NCBI RefSeq assembly: GCF_900114475.1
Contig: NZ_FOTE01000010.1
Location: 124,001-188,000, forward strand
From: Paenibacillus sp. 1_12
GTDB lineage: Bacteria > Bacillota > Bacilli > Paenibacillales > NBRC-103111
DNA length: 64,000 nucleotides
Reading direction: 5' to 3'
Within the stretch, counting starts at the first letter, position 1, and each line of letters starts with the position of its first letter. Positions 8,244 through 16,636 of the stretch are shown one piece after another. The position numbers and the translations under genes are program-made. The notes under the pieces were generated by a model. That model searched no databases, was not told the origin of the DNA, and was given only the letters and a program-made list of their open reading frames with translations.

Positions 8244-9104
8244 TCAACCTTTTACAGAGCCGAGCAGCATTCCGTTCGTAAAATGCTTTTGAATAAACGG
8301 ATAGATCACAATAATCGGCAAGCTGGCCATCACAACCGAAGCCATCTGAATCGTTTCGGTTGGCATCATGTTCTCCGCATTTTCCATGGGCTGCTGGGTG
8401 AGCATTAAGATTTCTCGGATCACCACTTGAAGCGGGAACAATGTGCGATCAGTTACATACATAACTGCCTGGAAAAATTCATTCCAATGCCCAACCATAT
8501 AAAACAATCCTATCGTCAGGAGAGAAGGCACGGATAGCGGAATGACAATTTGCAGCAAAATCCGAAATTCCTTAGCTCCATCCATACGCGCCGACTCAAA
8601 CAACTCCTCCGGCAGATTTTCAAAAAAGCTTTTCATAATGAGCACATTAAAGCTCCAGACAGCATTAGGCAAAATCATCGACCAGATCGAATCAATCAGA
8701 CCAAGCGATTTAACAATCAGGTAGGTCGGAATAATTCCGCCACTAAACAGCATCGTAAAAACAACCATCAGTAAAAATAGATTACGCCCCGGGAGCGCCT
8801 TACGGCTGAGCGGATACGCCATCAAAGCGGTCAAAATCAGATTGACGATCGTTCCGACGACGGTAATGAGTACCGTTACCCAAAATGCTTTTGGAATATT
8901 GGATTCGGTAAACAGCTTATGATAAGCGCTGAAAGTGATTGACTTGGGAATTAGAATGAAGCCGCCGTTCTTTAAAACCTCAGTGAAAGGTGTGATGGAG
9001 ACGGTTACGACATACATCAACGGGAAAATCGCAGCTAATCCAGCCAAACCGAGTACAAGAAAAACGATTCCGTTGATGAAACGATCCTCCATACTTTTTA
9101 CCAT
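8244..9104 (-). CDS. Carbohydrate ABC transporter permease (LplC/YtcP type)
   Basis: A 286-aa inner-membrane permease with six predicted helices. The EAA loop that contacts the ATPase is visible as SARMDGAKEFRILLQIVIPLS, in the C-terminal half. The ending FTNGMLLGSVKG is highly typical of the LplC/YtcP subfamily. It overlaps the end of the partner permease gene by 7 bp, which implies translational coupling. An alternative ATG four codons in (MEDRF) is possible. It pairs with the permease upstream and the binding lipoprotein downstream. Confidence 0.92.
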   Translation of the reverse strand: MVKSMEDRFINGIVFLVLGLAGLAAIFPLMYVVTVSITPFTEVLKNGGFILIPKSITFSAYHKLFTESNIPKAFWVTVLITVVGTIVNLILTALMAYPLSRKALPGRNLFLLMVVFTMLFSGGIIPTYLIVKSLGLIDSIWSMILPNAVWSFNVLIMKSFFENLPEELFESARMDGAKEFRILLQIVIPLSVPSLLTIGLFYMVGHWNEFFQAVMYVTDRTLFPLQVVIREILMLTQQPMENAENMMPTETIQMASVVMASLPIIVIYPFIQKHFTNGMLLGSVKG

Positions 9105-10069
9105 ATGCCATCACCCCATTTCTTCGATAAATGATTAGCCCCCATGACTAGAACAAGTCCAATTGCTGATTTGAACAGGCCCACAGCTGCTCCCAGACTG
9201 AAATTCAACTGCTGAAGACCCGTGCGGAACACCCAGGTATCGAGAATATCAGCCACTTGATATACTTGAATATTGTACAAAATATAAATTTGATCGAAGC
9301 CCGCATCCATGATATGGCCAAGCTTCAGAATGAGCAGCAGCACGATGACATTGCGTATGCCCGGAAGTGTAATATGCCAAATCATCCGGAGACGTCCCGA
9401 ACCATCTACACGAGCAGCCTCATAAAGCGTAGGATCGATAGCCGTCATAGCAGCTAAATAAATAATGGCTCCCCATCCTAGATCCTTCCATATTTCCGAA
9501 CCGACAAGAATGGCGCGGAAGTAATCAAGTGAGGTCATGAATCCGATTGAATGCCCTCCACTCTCTTCTATCCAACGGTTAAACAAACCGGAGTTTTGTG
9601 AAAATAAGGCAATCAGAATCCCGTATATGATCACCCAGGACAAAAAATGAGGCATATAAGTCAGCGTTTGGATGATTGTTTTGAACCACTTTACACGACA
9701 TTCATTCAGCATGAGCGCAAGCAGGATCGGCGGAAACATACCGAATATAAGCTTGTACAGGGAGATCAAGGAGGTATTGACCATCAGTTGTGTAAAATAC
9801 GGCGAATTGAAAAAGATTTGAAAATGTTTGTACCAGGGATCTGCCCATGGGCTGCTTACAATTCCTTCGAGTAAGTTAAAATCCTTAAATGCGATAATAA
9901 CCCCATACATCGGTACATATCGAAAAAAGATATAGTACAGCACACCTGGCAGCAGCATCATATAAAAGGCACGAAAAGCCCAAATGTTTCTGCCCAGCAG
10001 CCTGCCCTTGGTTTGCTTTGATTTGGCATCAGCCACGTTGTGCACGGTCATCTGTTCCATAAATGGCAT
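9098..10069 (-). CDS. Carbohydrate ABC transporter permease (LplB type)
   Basis: A 323-aa permease, the first gene of the import operon. After a short polar N terminus it has six helices. The EAA loop EAARVDGSGRLRMIWHITLP is near residue 230. Motifs such as LPGVLYYIFFRYVPMYG and ALMLNECRVKWFK are diagnostic of the LplB-like partner that pairs with an LplC-like protein. It is preceded by a -10 like TATAAT and a CcpA-type cre site, so it is likely repressed when preferred sugars are present and activated by the YesN regulator encoded upstream. Confidence 0.92.
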   Translation of the reverse strand: MPFMEQMTVHNVADAKSKQTKGRLLGRNIWAFRAFYMMLLPGVLYYIFFRYVPMYGVIIAFKDFNLLEGIVSSPWADPWYKHFQIFFNSPYFTQLMVNTSLISLYKLIFGMFPPILLALMLNECRVKWFKTIIQTLTYMPHFLSWVIIYGILIALFSQNSGLFNRWIEESGGHSIGFMTSLDYFRAILVGSEIWKDLGWGAIIYLAAMTAIDPTLYEAARVDGSGRLRMIWHITLPGIRNVIVLLLILKLGHIMDAGFDQIYILYNIQVYQVADILDTWVFRTGLQQLNFSLGAAVGLFKSAIGLVLVMGANHLSKKWGDGIW

Positions 10070-10151
10070 CCCCCTACAGGCTTAATTTGCAAACCCTCTC
10101 TCATCTACACTTCTTTTGTACACGCGCTATAAGCTCTTTTTCTATAATTAA

Positions 10152-10170
10152 ATTATAGCAAGCGCTTTCT
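10152..10170 (-). promoter_or_regulatory. Probable -10 box with abutting cre (CcpA) site for the importer operon
   Basis: On the minus strand AGAAAGCGCTTGCT (10157-10170) has the palindromic AAGCGCTT core of a catabolite-responsive element, with mismatches only at the outermost bases. TATAAT (10152-10157) follows at once. A repressor bound here would block RNA polymerase. The promoter drives the lplB-like gene about 80 bp away. Confidence 0.6.
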
Positions 10171-10211
10171 AAATGAAATATACAGTGATCGTGCGAAAGT
10201 GTTCGAATTTT

Positions 10212-10225
10212 TGCAAACGCTTTTA
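10212..10225 (-). promoter_or_regulatory. Possible second, weaker cre-like site
   Basis: Plus-strand TGCAAACGCTTTTA resembles the cre consensus in its left half and core. It overlaps the stop codon of the YesM sensor gene and lies about 45 bp upstream of the better site. Confidence 0.3.
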
Positions 10226-12001
10226 TTCCTGTGATACATTTGGAAGCTCTATTCGAATCAAGGTCCCCACCTGAGGTCGACTAGCAATTTTCAAGCCGAA
10301 TTCAATGCCAAAATGCAGCCGTATTCGCTCCTGAACATTCATGATCCCAATCCCCGTAAACCGATGTTTGCTGGGTACATTACGGCGCTCACTGAAAATG
10401 CTGCTAAGCTGCTCAGAGTCCATACCCAGCCCATTGTCTCGAATGAATATACAAAGCTTTCCTCGCCGAACGCAGGCTCGAATGCGAATATGCCCCTGCA
10501 CCTTTTGAGGGGCCAATCCGTGGAAAATCGCGTTTTCGACCAACGGCTGAAGTGTCAGCTTTAAAATTCTACAGTTGAGCGTTTCTGGCGCTGCCTCAAT
10601 CGTCAATACAAACTTCTCTCCGTAACGTACAGTTTGGATATAGGCATACATACGCAGGCCCTCAAGCTCTTCCTCCAGTGTTACAAACTCACCGCTCTTA
10701 TCGAAGCTAAACGACAACAAGCCCACAAGTGCACGAATCGTTTCACGTACAGCCTCGATTTTTTGCTGCTTGGCCAGACTGCTGATGCAGGCAAGTGTAT
10801 TGTATAAAAAATGCGGCGCTATCTGGCTTTGCAGCATTTTCAGCTCATACTGATTTTTGCGCGTTTCCATTTCCTTTGTTTCCTTAAGCAGGTGATGAAT
10901 CCGCTCCATCATTGCGTTATAGCTCTTGGCTAGCTTGCCGATTTCATCCTCTCGGGTGACGGAGATCGAAGGCAGCACCTCCATATCGCGCACCCTGTCC
11001 ATTTTGGCTACCAAGGTACGTACCGGATGGGTGACATAGCGACTCATCATATAGGAGCTGATCAGCAGGATAAGCACCCAGATCACCGCAGCAGTTTTGT
11101 AATTATCATAAAGAATAATAATATTTTGGTAAAAGTAGCTGTCCTCAATAAAAGCTGTAAAATACCAGCCCAGCTTATTCATACCCGATTTCACCGCAAT
11201 CAGCTTTTTCTTGGAGCCTTGAATTTCAGTAATGCCTATAGGCAGCTCTTGAATCTCGGTAACAAAATGGTGATCCAGCTCGGGAGGAAATACATTTGTG
11301 TTATAGGGCAGCAGCTTATAATAATCCAGGGGCCAACTCGTATCAAAGCTATTAATGACATTACCCTTGTTGGTTACAATCGAGAAGGTTTGATTGCGTG
11401 TATTCATGAACTGTGCGAGCATATTGGTCAACCGTGCCAGATCAATTTCAACAACGGCAATCCCTTTGATTTCATTGTCGTTCTTGGAGCTGATCGGCAG
11501 CACAAATGCCACGGTCTTTCCCGATAATGGCGATTCGTAGGGCTCGGTAATCATAACGCCGTAATTCGTTTTGGACATCTCATACAGCTTAGCCAGATGC
11601 GGATTGCCGATAATGTCAAGAAAAACCTGTGTATTGGACATCGCTTTGCCATCAGCGCGTACCAGGTACAAGGTTCTGTAGAGTGCGCTGTTCTTCTCCG
11701 CATACTTGCGCAGCACGGTAACTGCTTCTTCCTCCATCCCCTCGTCCAGAAGATCGTCACGTGTGGAAAGAAGCAATAAAATATTTTGCACATTATCCAA
11801 ATAAGCGTCTAAATACAGATTGGTACGATCGTTAATAACGACAGCATCAGACAGCACCTGCTTGCGAAACAACTGCTCGGCATCCTTCAAGTTATTCCAT
11901 GCCAGTAAACCGAACAATACCAAGGTTCCCGCAAAAAGAAACAGAAAATGCTTGAAAACCATGCTGCGGCTTTGCATCCAATGATTGACCCGGCTTAGCA
12001 T
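10223..12001 (-). CDS. YesM-type sensor histidine kinase
   Basis: A membrane sensor kinase of 592 aa from the HPK8/LytS-YesM group. Helices at about residues 17-36 and 303-319 flank a large extracellular sensing region (dCache-like by length). A HAMP domain follows (about 320-372), then the His_kinase domain with phospho-accepting H397 in IAPHFLYNTL. The HATPase domain has the N box PLVENAIFHGL and the G box IRDNGLGM. It acts with the YesN regulator encoded 70 bp upstream and presumably senses the sugar or binding protein of the adjacent importer. Pairing of YesM/YesN with an Lpl-type importer is the usual arrangement in Paenibacillus. Confidence 0.93.
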   Translation of the reverse strand: MLSRVNHWMQSRSMVFKHFLFLFAGTLVLFGLLAWNNLKDAEQLFRKQVLSDAVVINDRTNLYLDAYLDNVQNILLLLSTRDDLLDEGMEEEAVTVLRKYAEKNSALYRTLYLVRADGKAMSNTQVFLDIIGNPHLAKLYEMSKTNYGVMITEPYESPLSGKTVAFVLPISSKNDNEIKGIAVVEIDLARLTNMLAQFMNTRNQTFSIVTNKGNVINSFDTSWPLDYYKLLPYNTNVFPPELDHHFVTEIQELPIGITEIQGSKKKLIAVKSGMNKLGWYFTAFIEDSYFYQNIIILYDNYKTAAVIWVLILLISSYMMSRYVTHPVRTLVAKMDRVRDMEVLPSISVTREDEIGKLAKSYNAMMERIHHLLKETKEMETRKNQYELKMLQSQIAPHFLYNTLACISSLAKQQKIEAVRETIRALVGLLSFSFDKSGEFVTLEEELEGLRMYAYIQTVRYGEKFVLTIEAAPETLNCRILKLTLQPLVENAIFHGLAPQKVQGHIRIRACVRRGKLCIFIRDNGLGMDSEQLSSIFSERRNVPSKHRFTGIGIMNVQERIRLHFGIEFGLKIASRPQVGTLIRIELPNVSQE

Positions 12002-12054
12002 GCTGCTCCCTCTTTCTTTCTATAATATTTAGTTGGATTCATATCTCGATTATC

Positions 12055-12068
12055 GGGGGAGGGGGGGG
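12055..12068. repeat. Homopolymeric G tract (5 G, one A, 8 G)
   Basis: The plus strand reads GGGGGAGGGGGGGG, starting 4 bp beyond the YesN stop codon and just before the YesM gene. Such tracts slip during replication; it lies in the short leader of the sensor gene. Confidence 0.7.
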
Positions 12069-12071
12069 AAT

Positions 12072-13646
12072 CTAGTAGCATTTCTTAAAATCTGTTGGCG
12101 CTACGCCTGTTCGATTGCGAAATAGCACCGAAAAATATCGGTAGCTCGGGATACCCACCTGCTCGGCAACCTCATATACCTTCATATTCGTTGTTTGCAG
12201 CAAATGGATCGCTTTATCCATGCGTAAACTCGTAACATACTCATTGAAGGATTCCCCTACCTCCTCACGGAACAACCGACTCAGATAATAGGAGCTAAGT
12301 CCGACAGACTCCGCAATTGAGGTGAGGGTAATCGGCTCCATAAGCAGCTCAGCAATTAGCTTCTTAGCATGCTGTACCTCCTTACGACATTTGCTCTTCA
12401 TCCCGACAGCGGCCTCCAGCTCGCGAGTAAATGATGTGGTCAGCTCTGCAAGCGTCCTTGCCTGGCTCAACCTCTGCTGGCCCTTATCATCAGCCATATA
12501 ACCGGCATCCTTCATCAATTCTTTGTGTTTGTATATAAGCCATGCCTTTAACTCATCCGGGTTCGGTCGATTGGAGCAGGCCCATACTGTAAACTCTTCC
12601 CGGACATGTCGGACCAAATGCTCCTGCGATACCGCTAATGCCGAACGGAATTGCTCCGTATGTACCTGTTTGATATGATCCTCCATTGAATCTGCAGCTT
12701 GTTTAGACACCAAGGCATGGTCATAAATGGTTCCTGAATGATCGTAAAAGGCCGATTCTGGGGCGATAACCGTTTGCCGCAATGCACCAAACATCTCTGA
12801 TTCATTGGATATGTCGCCGCTTAAAGTTGCATACAGACGGACAGCCTCACTTAAAAAAGACAAACGCTGCTCCAAGGCAGTCTGCAAATCATTCAAAATC
12901 AGTCCTGCCTGCTTCCGATTGGACAATTCGTTTTCTTTACACTCATTCTTAAATATCACATAGTCTGATTTATCGAGCTGAATCCAACGGTTCGGTACCT
13001 TAGAACACTGCTCCCACTCGCTGAAAATCGCTTGCAGTTCATGATGCACGTACATCTCATCCTCTGCTTTGGCATGAATATGCAGACGGGTAAACCATAA
13101 TGGAAAATTCAGCTGCCATTCCTTCAGAACGTGTCTTAGCTCATCCTTCACATTCATAGATACTGCTTCTATGGATAGTTGTTCGTTTCCATATCGATTC
13201 CAAATTTTGACCAGCTGCCAGCGCTGCTTATCGAGTTCACTACGCTTGTAACTGTGCTCTCGCTGAATGGTTGCCCGTGCCTTATTCAAGGCTTGCTCCA
13301 GATCAGAATCAAGCAAAGAAACCTTGATCAAATATTCAAGTGCTCCAAGCCGTAAGGCATCACGCACATATTCAAAATCACTGTGGCATGTAAGCAAAAT
13401 GACCTGTGTCAGTGGAAACTCTTTTTTCAAGGATCGGAACAGCTCAATTCCATCCATTATGGGCATTGTAATATCGGTAATGACCACATCGGGCACCAGC
13501 TTGCGGCATAGCTCCATTGCCTCTTCCCCATTTTCAGCCTCACCAACAAGCTCGGCATTGCAGGTAGACCAAGGAAATAGTCGCAGCTCTTCACGCAGCG
13601 GCAGCTCATCATCCACCACTAGAACCGTTAAAGGACTTTCTTGCAT
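12072..13646 (-). CDS. YesN-type response regulator with AraC DNA-binding domain
   Basis: A 524-aa two-component regulator. The receiver domain occupies the first ~120 residues with the acidic pocket VDDE and phospho-acceptor D58 (VITDITMP). A long helical linker of about 280 residues follows, and an AraC-type double helix-turn-helix fills the last ~105 residues (LTSIAESVGLSSYYLSRLF, then VAEQVGIPSYRYFSVLF). It should be phosphorylated by the YesM kinase encoded next to it and activate the importer operon. The ATG lies behind AAAGGAGGG. A very good cre site about 85 bp upstream suggests carbon-catabolite control of the whole system. Confidence 0.93.
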   Translation of the reverse strand: MQESPLTVLVVDDELPLREELRLFPWSTCNAELVGEAENGEEAMELCRKLVPDVVITDITMPIMDGIELFRSLKKEFPLTQVILLTCHSDFEYVRDALRLGALEYLIKVSLLDSDLEQALNKARATIQREHSYKRSELDKQRWQLVKIWNRYGNEQLSIEAVSMNVKDELRHVLKEWQLNFPLWFTRLHIHAKAEDEMYVHHELQAIFSEWEQCSKVPNRWIQLDKSDYVIFKNECKENELSNRKQAGLILNDLQTALEQRLSFLSEAVRLYATLSGDISNESEMFGALRQTVIAPESAFYDHSGTIYDHALVSKQAADSMEDHIKQVHTEQFRSALAVSQEHLVRHVREEFTVWACSNRPNPDELKAWLIYKHKELMKDAGYMADDKGQQRLSQARTLAELTTSFTRELEAAVGMKSKCRKEVQHAKKLIAELLMEPITLTSIAESVGLSSYYLSRLFREEVGESFNEYVTSLRMDKAIHLLQTTNMKVYEVAEQVGIPSYRYFSVLFRNRTGVAPTDFKKCY

Positions 13647-13730
13647 CTGAAATCCCTCCTTTAAAATTTCGCTGAGTATTTACGACTTATGCCTCTCTGA
13701 TCTATCCACTGAATTACCTACTCAATTTAT

Positions 13731-13744
13731 TGCAACCGCTTCCA
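13731..13744 (-). promoter_or_regulatory. cre (CcpA) site upstream of the YesN gene
   Basis: The minus strand reads TGGAAGCGGTTGCA, which fits the catabolite-responsive-element pattern TG-NNA-NCG-NT-NNCA with the near-palindromic GCGGTT centre. It lies about 85 bp upstream of the YesN start. Confidence 0.7.
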
Positions 13745-13813
13745 ATCTGTATTTCTCATCTTAACACATGATTTTTGCTGCTCCTATACATAAAAACGGC
13801 TAAAAAGTACAAA

Positions 13814-13848
13814 AATCACGAATGACTATGACAACAACTGTCGTGATT
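13814..13848. promoter_or_regulatory. 8-bp inverted repeat of unknown role
   Basis: AATCACGA (13814-13821) and TCGTGATT (13841-13848) form a perfect inverted repeat with 19 bp between, in the divergent region between the YesN gene and the GyrI-like gene. It could be an operator for either gene. Confidence 0.35.
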
Positions 13849-13935
13849 GGATGTTATTTTATAGAAGCAAGCAAAGCAATCACTATGTGTCATTCGTCAA
13901 AGCTTACAATCGTATTAAAGAGAGGATGTTGCATT

Positions 13936-14439
13936 ATGCAGCCCACATTCAAGCCATCTTTGATTCCCGTTATTGAGAACAAACCTGCTTATCATGCCAT
14001 CGGCCTGCATCAAACACATGTATACAGCGATGGGGGAATTCCATCTATCGTTGATCAGTGGAGTTTGTTTATGAATCGGATCGGAGAAATTCAAGGTCTC
14101 CATACGGTAACCTTAGGTGTTTGTTATGATGTACATACAGGTAATCCGTTCGAATACGTGACTGCCGCTTTATTGACGGAATCGCAGTTGGATATCCCAG
14201 TACCCGAATCGATGTGCAAAATTTTCTTAAAACCACAAATGTATGCGATTTTCACTCATAACGGACCTATCTCTGTTTTGGGAGCAACCTATAAAGCAAT
14301 CTTTGAATGGCTTACCGGTAATAAAACCTATATTCGTGCTCAAGCTCCTGAATTCGAATATTATGACAGCCGCTTCACAGGCAATGAAAGATCGGATAGC
14401 CAATTTGATATTTACATCCCTGTCCTCATGCAGCAATAA
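13936..14439 (+). CDS. GyrI-like / AraC effector-binding domain protein
   Basis: A 167-aa soluble protein with the GyrI-like small-molecule-binding fold: an N-terminal strand ending in YHAIGLHQ, a middle GVCYDV, the segment MYAIFTHNGPISVLGATYKAIFEWL and the C-terminal FEYYDSRF...FDIYIPVL pattern. Stand-alone members bind hydrophobic drugs or other ligands. I chose the ATG that begins MQPTF, behind GAGAGG, rather than upstream in-frame starts which lack a ribosome-binding site and would add a poorly conserved Cys-rich leader. It is convergent with the WYL regulator gene and monocistronic. Confidence 0.8.
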   Translation: MQPTFKPSLIPVIENKPAYHAIGLHQTHVYSDGGIPSIVDQWSLFMNRIGEIQGLHTVTLGVCYDVHTGNPFEYVTAALLTESQLDIPVPESMCKIFLKPQMYAIFTHNGPISVLGATYKAIFEWLTGNKTYIRAQAPEFEYYDSRFTGNERSDSQFDIYIPVLMQQ

Positions 14440-14471
14440 ATTGTTTTTGTTTGTAATTAGAACGCTCCTAT

Positions 14472-15461
14472 TTACGGAATTTCTGTAGGAGTATGCTTCG
14501 GTGGCGCATACATTTGCGCCATCTTTTCTATTAAGGCTTGCATGAGCTCTACCATTTGAGGAGGTTGGACCACCTTGACCTCTGCCCCAAATCCCAAAAA
14601 ATAGGAAGCAAAGTAATCCACCTCATTAGGTCTGATACACATTCGGACAGTTCCTGTTCCGTCCTCATGGACCTCAATATCCGTATTCATCCCTGCCTCC
14701 CATTGGCATCTACGCACTCCAACACTTGTAAAGACGGCTTCAATCTGAATATGCTCATCTGTGAATCGAGGCTGTTCCTCAGGTGGTTTAAACCAATCCA
14801 TAATGGAAAACTCACTCAAATCTATCGTTCTGTGTCCGTCAGCCGCTGCCACCGCAGATAGAACACGATCAATCCGAAACAACAAAAAACGCTCTTTCCA
14901 GAAGCAATAACCCGGACAATACCAATATCCGTTATACGAATATACACCGATTGGCTGAACAGTCCGCTGGTTAGCTCCCTCCTTGGAATCATACACGATC
15001 TGCATCGGCTGCTGCTGTAAGGCTGCATCTAGTAGAGATTGCAAATACGGAGTTGGCGCCTGGCGTTTGGGCGTCCAAAATACGACTCGCTGCTTCATTT
15101 TATCAATTTTACTTTTGGTATCATCCGGTAAATAATAATAAAATTTGTTTAAAGCTGTGATGGATTCCTCCGCAAATGGCAAGGCTCCATAATGCTGCAA
15201 TGATTGATAGGCAAAAAAGATCGCCACCGCCTCCTGCTCGGAGAATGTAATGGGCGGCAGCTGACGCTCCCTCAGTACTCGATACCCTCCATGAGGTCCA
15301 TACTCCGTATATAGCGGAACCCCAAGCTCACTTAAAACCTGAAGGTCGCGCATAATCGTCCTAATCGATACCTGAAACTCATCCGCCAACTCGCGAGCCG
15401 TAAACTTTCTGCGTTGGTTAATGGCTATCATTAGCTCTATCACGCGTTTAGACTTAGCCAC
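14472..15461 (-). CDS. WYL-domain transcriptional regulator (YafY/DeoR-like)
   Basis: A 329-aa regulator. The N terminus is a winged helix-turn-helix (RRKFTARELADEFQVSIRTIMRDLQVLSELGVPLYTEYGPHGGY), followed by a WYL domain with the hallmark VQPIGVYSYNGYWYCPGYC and the C-terminal extension (FLGFGAEVKVVQPP). WYL domains bind nucleotides, nucleic acid or other ligands and control DNA binding. The start is GTG behind GGAGGTG. A perfect 18-bp inverted repeat lies about 40 bp upstream and is a likely operator for self-regulation. No obvious target operon is adjacent. Confidence 0.88.
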   Translation of the reverse strand: MAKSKRVIELMIAINQRRKFTARELADEFQVSIRTIMRDLQVLSELGVPLYTEYGPHGGYRVLRERQLPPITFSEQEAVAIFFAYQSLQHYGALPFAEESITALNKFYYYLPDDTKSKIDKMKQRVVFWTPKRQAPTPYLQSLLDAALQQQPMQIVYDSKEGANQRTVQPIGVYSYNGYWYCPGYCFWKERFLLFRIDRVLSAVAAADGHRTIDLSEFSIMDWFKPPEEQPRFTDEHIQIEAVFTSVGVRRCQWEAGMNTDIEVHEDGTGTVRMCIRPNEVDYFASYFLGFGAEVKVVQPPQMVELMQALIEKMAQMYAPPKHTPTEIP

Positions 15462-15497
15462 TCTTGCAGCACCTCCGATGACATTTTTATTTGATTA

Positions 15498-15538
15498 TAT
15501 CATAGATCTATGACACAAATTGTCATAGATCTATGATA
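15498..15538. promoter_or_regulatory. Perfect 18-bp inverted repeat, probable operator of the WYL regulator
   Basis: TATCATAGATCTATGACA (15498-15515) and TGTCATAGATCTATGATA (15521-15538) are exact inverted copies around CAAAT. Each arm itself contains the smaller palindrome CATAGATCTATG, giving a nested, four-half-site structure just upstream of the regulator gene. Confidence 0.65.
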
Positions 15539-15597
15539 AAAAAATGCCATCGCTGCTCCAGCAGCAGGTTCTTCTGCTTCGGGAGTTACGATGGCAT
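15537..15597 (-). terminator. Intrinsic terminator after the aldo/keto reductase gene
   Basis: On the minus strand ATGCCATCG pairs with CGATGGCAT, with an inner CTGCT/AGCAG stem, and a run of seven T follows. The T run touches the inverted-repeat operator. Confidence 0.8.
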
Positions 15598-15683
15598 AGG
15601 TTATGAAAGTGCATGCTCCGAAAGTACGGCCTCAGCACAGTAAGTCTATGTTTTCATACACAATTCGTTTCTTAATCGCTACT

Positions 15684-16610
15684 TTATATGTTTTCCAGCC
15701 AATGTACTTCATTCTCAGTCAATTGGATTTGTGAACCTTCAACGCAGGACTCCAGTTCAACTTGGTTCTGTGCTCCAATCAATGCAGCTGTAGGAAACTT
15801 TTGATTCAACACATAAGCCAGTGAAATTTGAATCGTGCTGACGCCTTTTTGTTCAGCCAGCTCTGCCGCACGGCGCAGACGCTCCCAGTTCGCAACGCTG
15901 TAATAAACGCGAACCATTTCAGCATTGTCCAATTTGTCAGGAGCAAAATTTCCGGTAAAAAATCCGCCAGCTTGTGATGACCATGACAGTAATGGCAGCT
16001 GAGTCTGCTCATGCCAAGCGCAATCAAGTACATCTGCTGAAACACATCCTGCCCAACGCGGCTCATTTGGCTTGGCAAGACTCAGATTGGGACTGCTGAA
16101 GGAAAATCCGACCAAACCATTGGCTGCTGCATAATCGTTAGCTTCCTGAAGACGTTGATGTGTCCAGTTGGAAGCGCCAATAGCCAGAATCCGCCCTGCT
16201 TGGATATGCTCATTCAAGGCATTCATAATCACACTTACCGGTATGTTCGTATCATCACGGTGCAGCGCATACAAATCGGTGTAGCTCGATTGCAATCGGG
16301 CCAGACTGATTTCCAAATCCGCTGCAATTGCTTCTGGATTTACACGAGGACCATCTGCATTATGATGAGCGCCCTTCGTCAAAATAACGACCTTATCACG
16401 ATTATTCCGTTCTTTCATCCATCGGCCAATCGTCTCTTCGCTTTGTCCACCACGGTAAATAAAGGCTGTATCAATCGTATTCCCGCCGATTTCTAAATAA
16501 TTATCAAGCACGCTGCACACTTTATCATAAACCTCATGGGTGAAAAAATCAGAGCCTTGGATCAAATTTGTAACCGGCTTTTCCAATCCAGCTATTGCTA
16601 TTGTTTTCAT
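15684..16610 (-). CDS. Aldo/keto reductase
   Basis: A 308-aa NADPH-dependent oxidoreductase with the (beta/alpha)8 fold. The catalytic set is visible: Asp and Tyr in GGNTIDTAFIYRGG, Lys in VVILTKGAH, and His in YALHRDD. The substrate-side SNWTHQRL and the cofactor-side ALIGAQN are typical. It lies 26 bp after the Gfo/Idh oxidoreductase gene and shares its direction, so the pair is probably one transcript controlled from the promoter next to the divergent AraC gene. Context suggests sugar or polyol metabolism. Confidence 0.9.
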   Translation of the reverse strand: MKTIAIAGLEKPVTNLIQGSDFFTHEVYDKVCSVLDNYLEIGGNTIDTAFIYRGGQSEETIGRWMKERNNRDKVVILTKGAHHNADGPRVNPEAIAADLEISLARLQSSYTDLYALHRDDTNIPVSVIMNALNEHIQAGRILAIGASNWTHQRLQEANDYAAANGLVGFSFSSPNLSLAKPNEPRWAGCVSADVLDCAWHEQTQLPLLSWSSQAGGFFTGNFAPDKLDNAEMVRVYYSVANWERLRRAAELAEQKGVSTIQISLAYVLNQKFPTAALIGAQNQVELESCVEGSQIQLTENEVHWLENI

Positions 16611-16636
16611 CGTATTTATCTTCCTCTCATTTAGGT

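Noticed and set aside
11027-11527. 166-aa plus-strand reading frame
   Set aside because: Antisense to the first YesM kinase gene, which has all family motifs.
15541-15600. Possible riboswitch or T-box between the aldo/keto reductase and the WYL gene
   Set aside because: It is an ordinary terminator with a T run for the minus-strand gene and lies at its 3' end, not in a leader.
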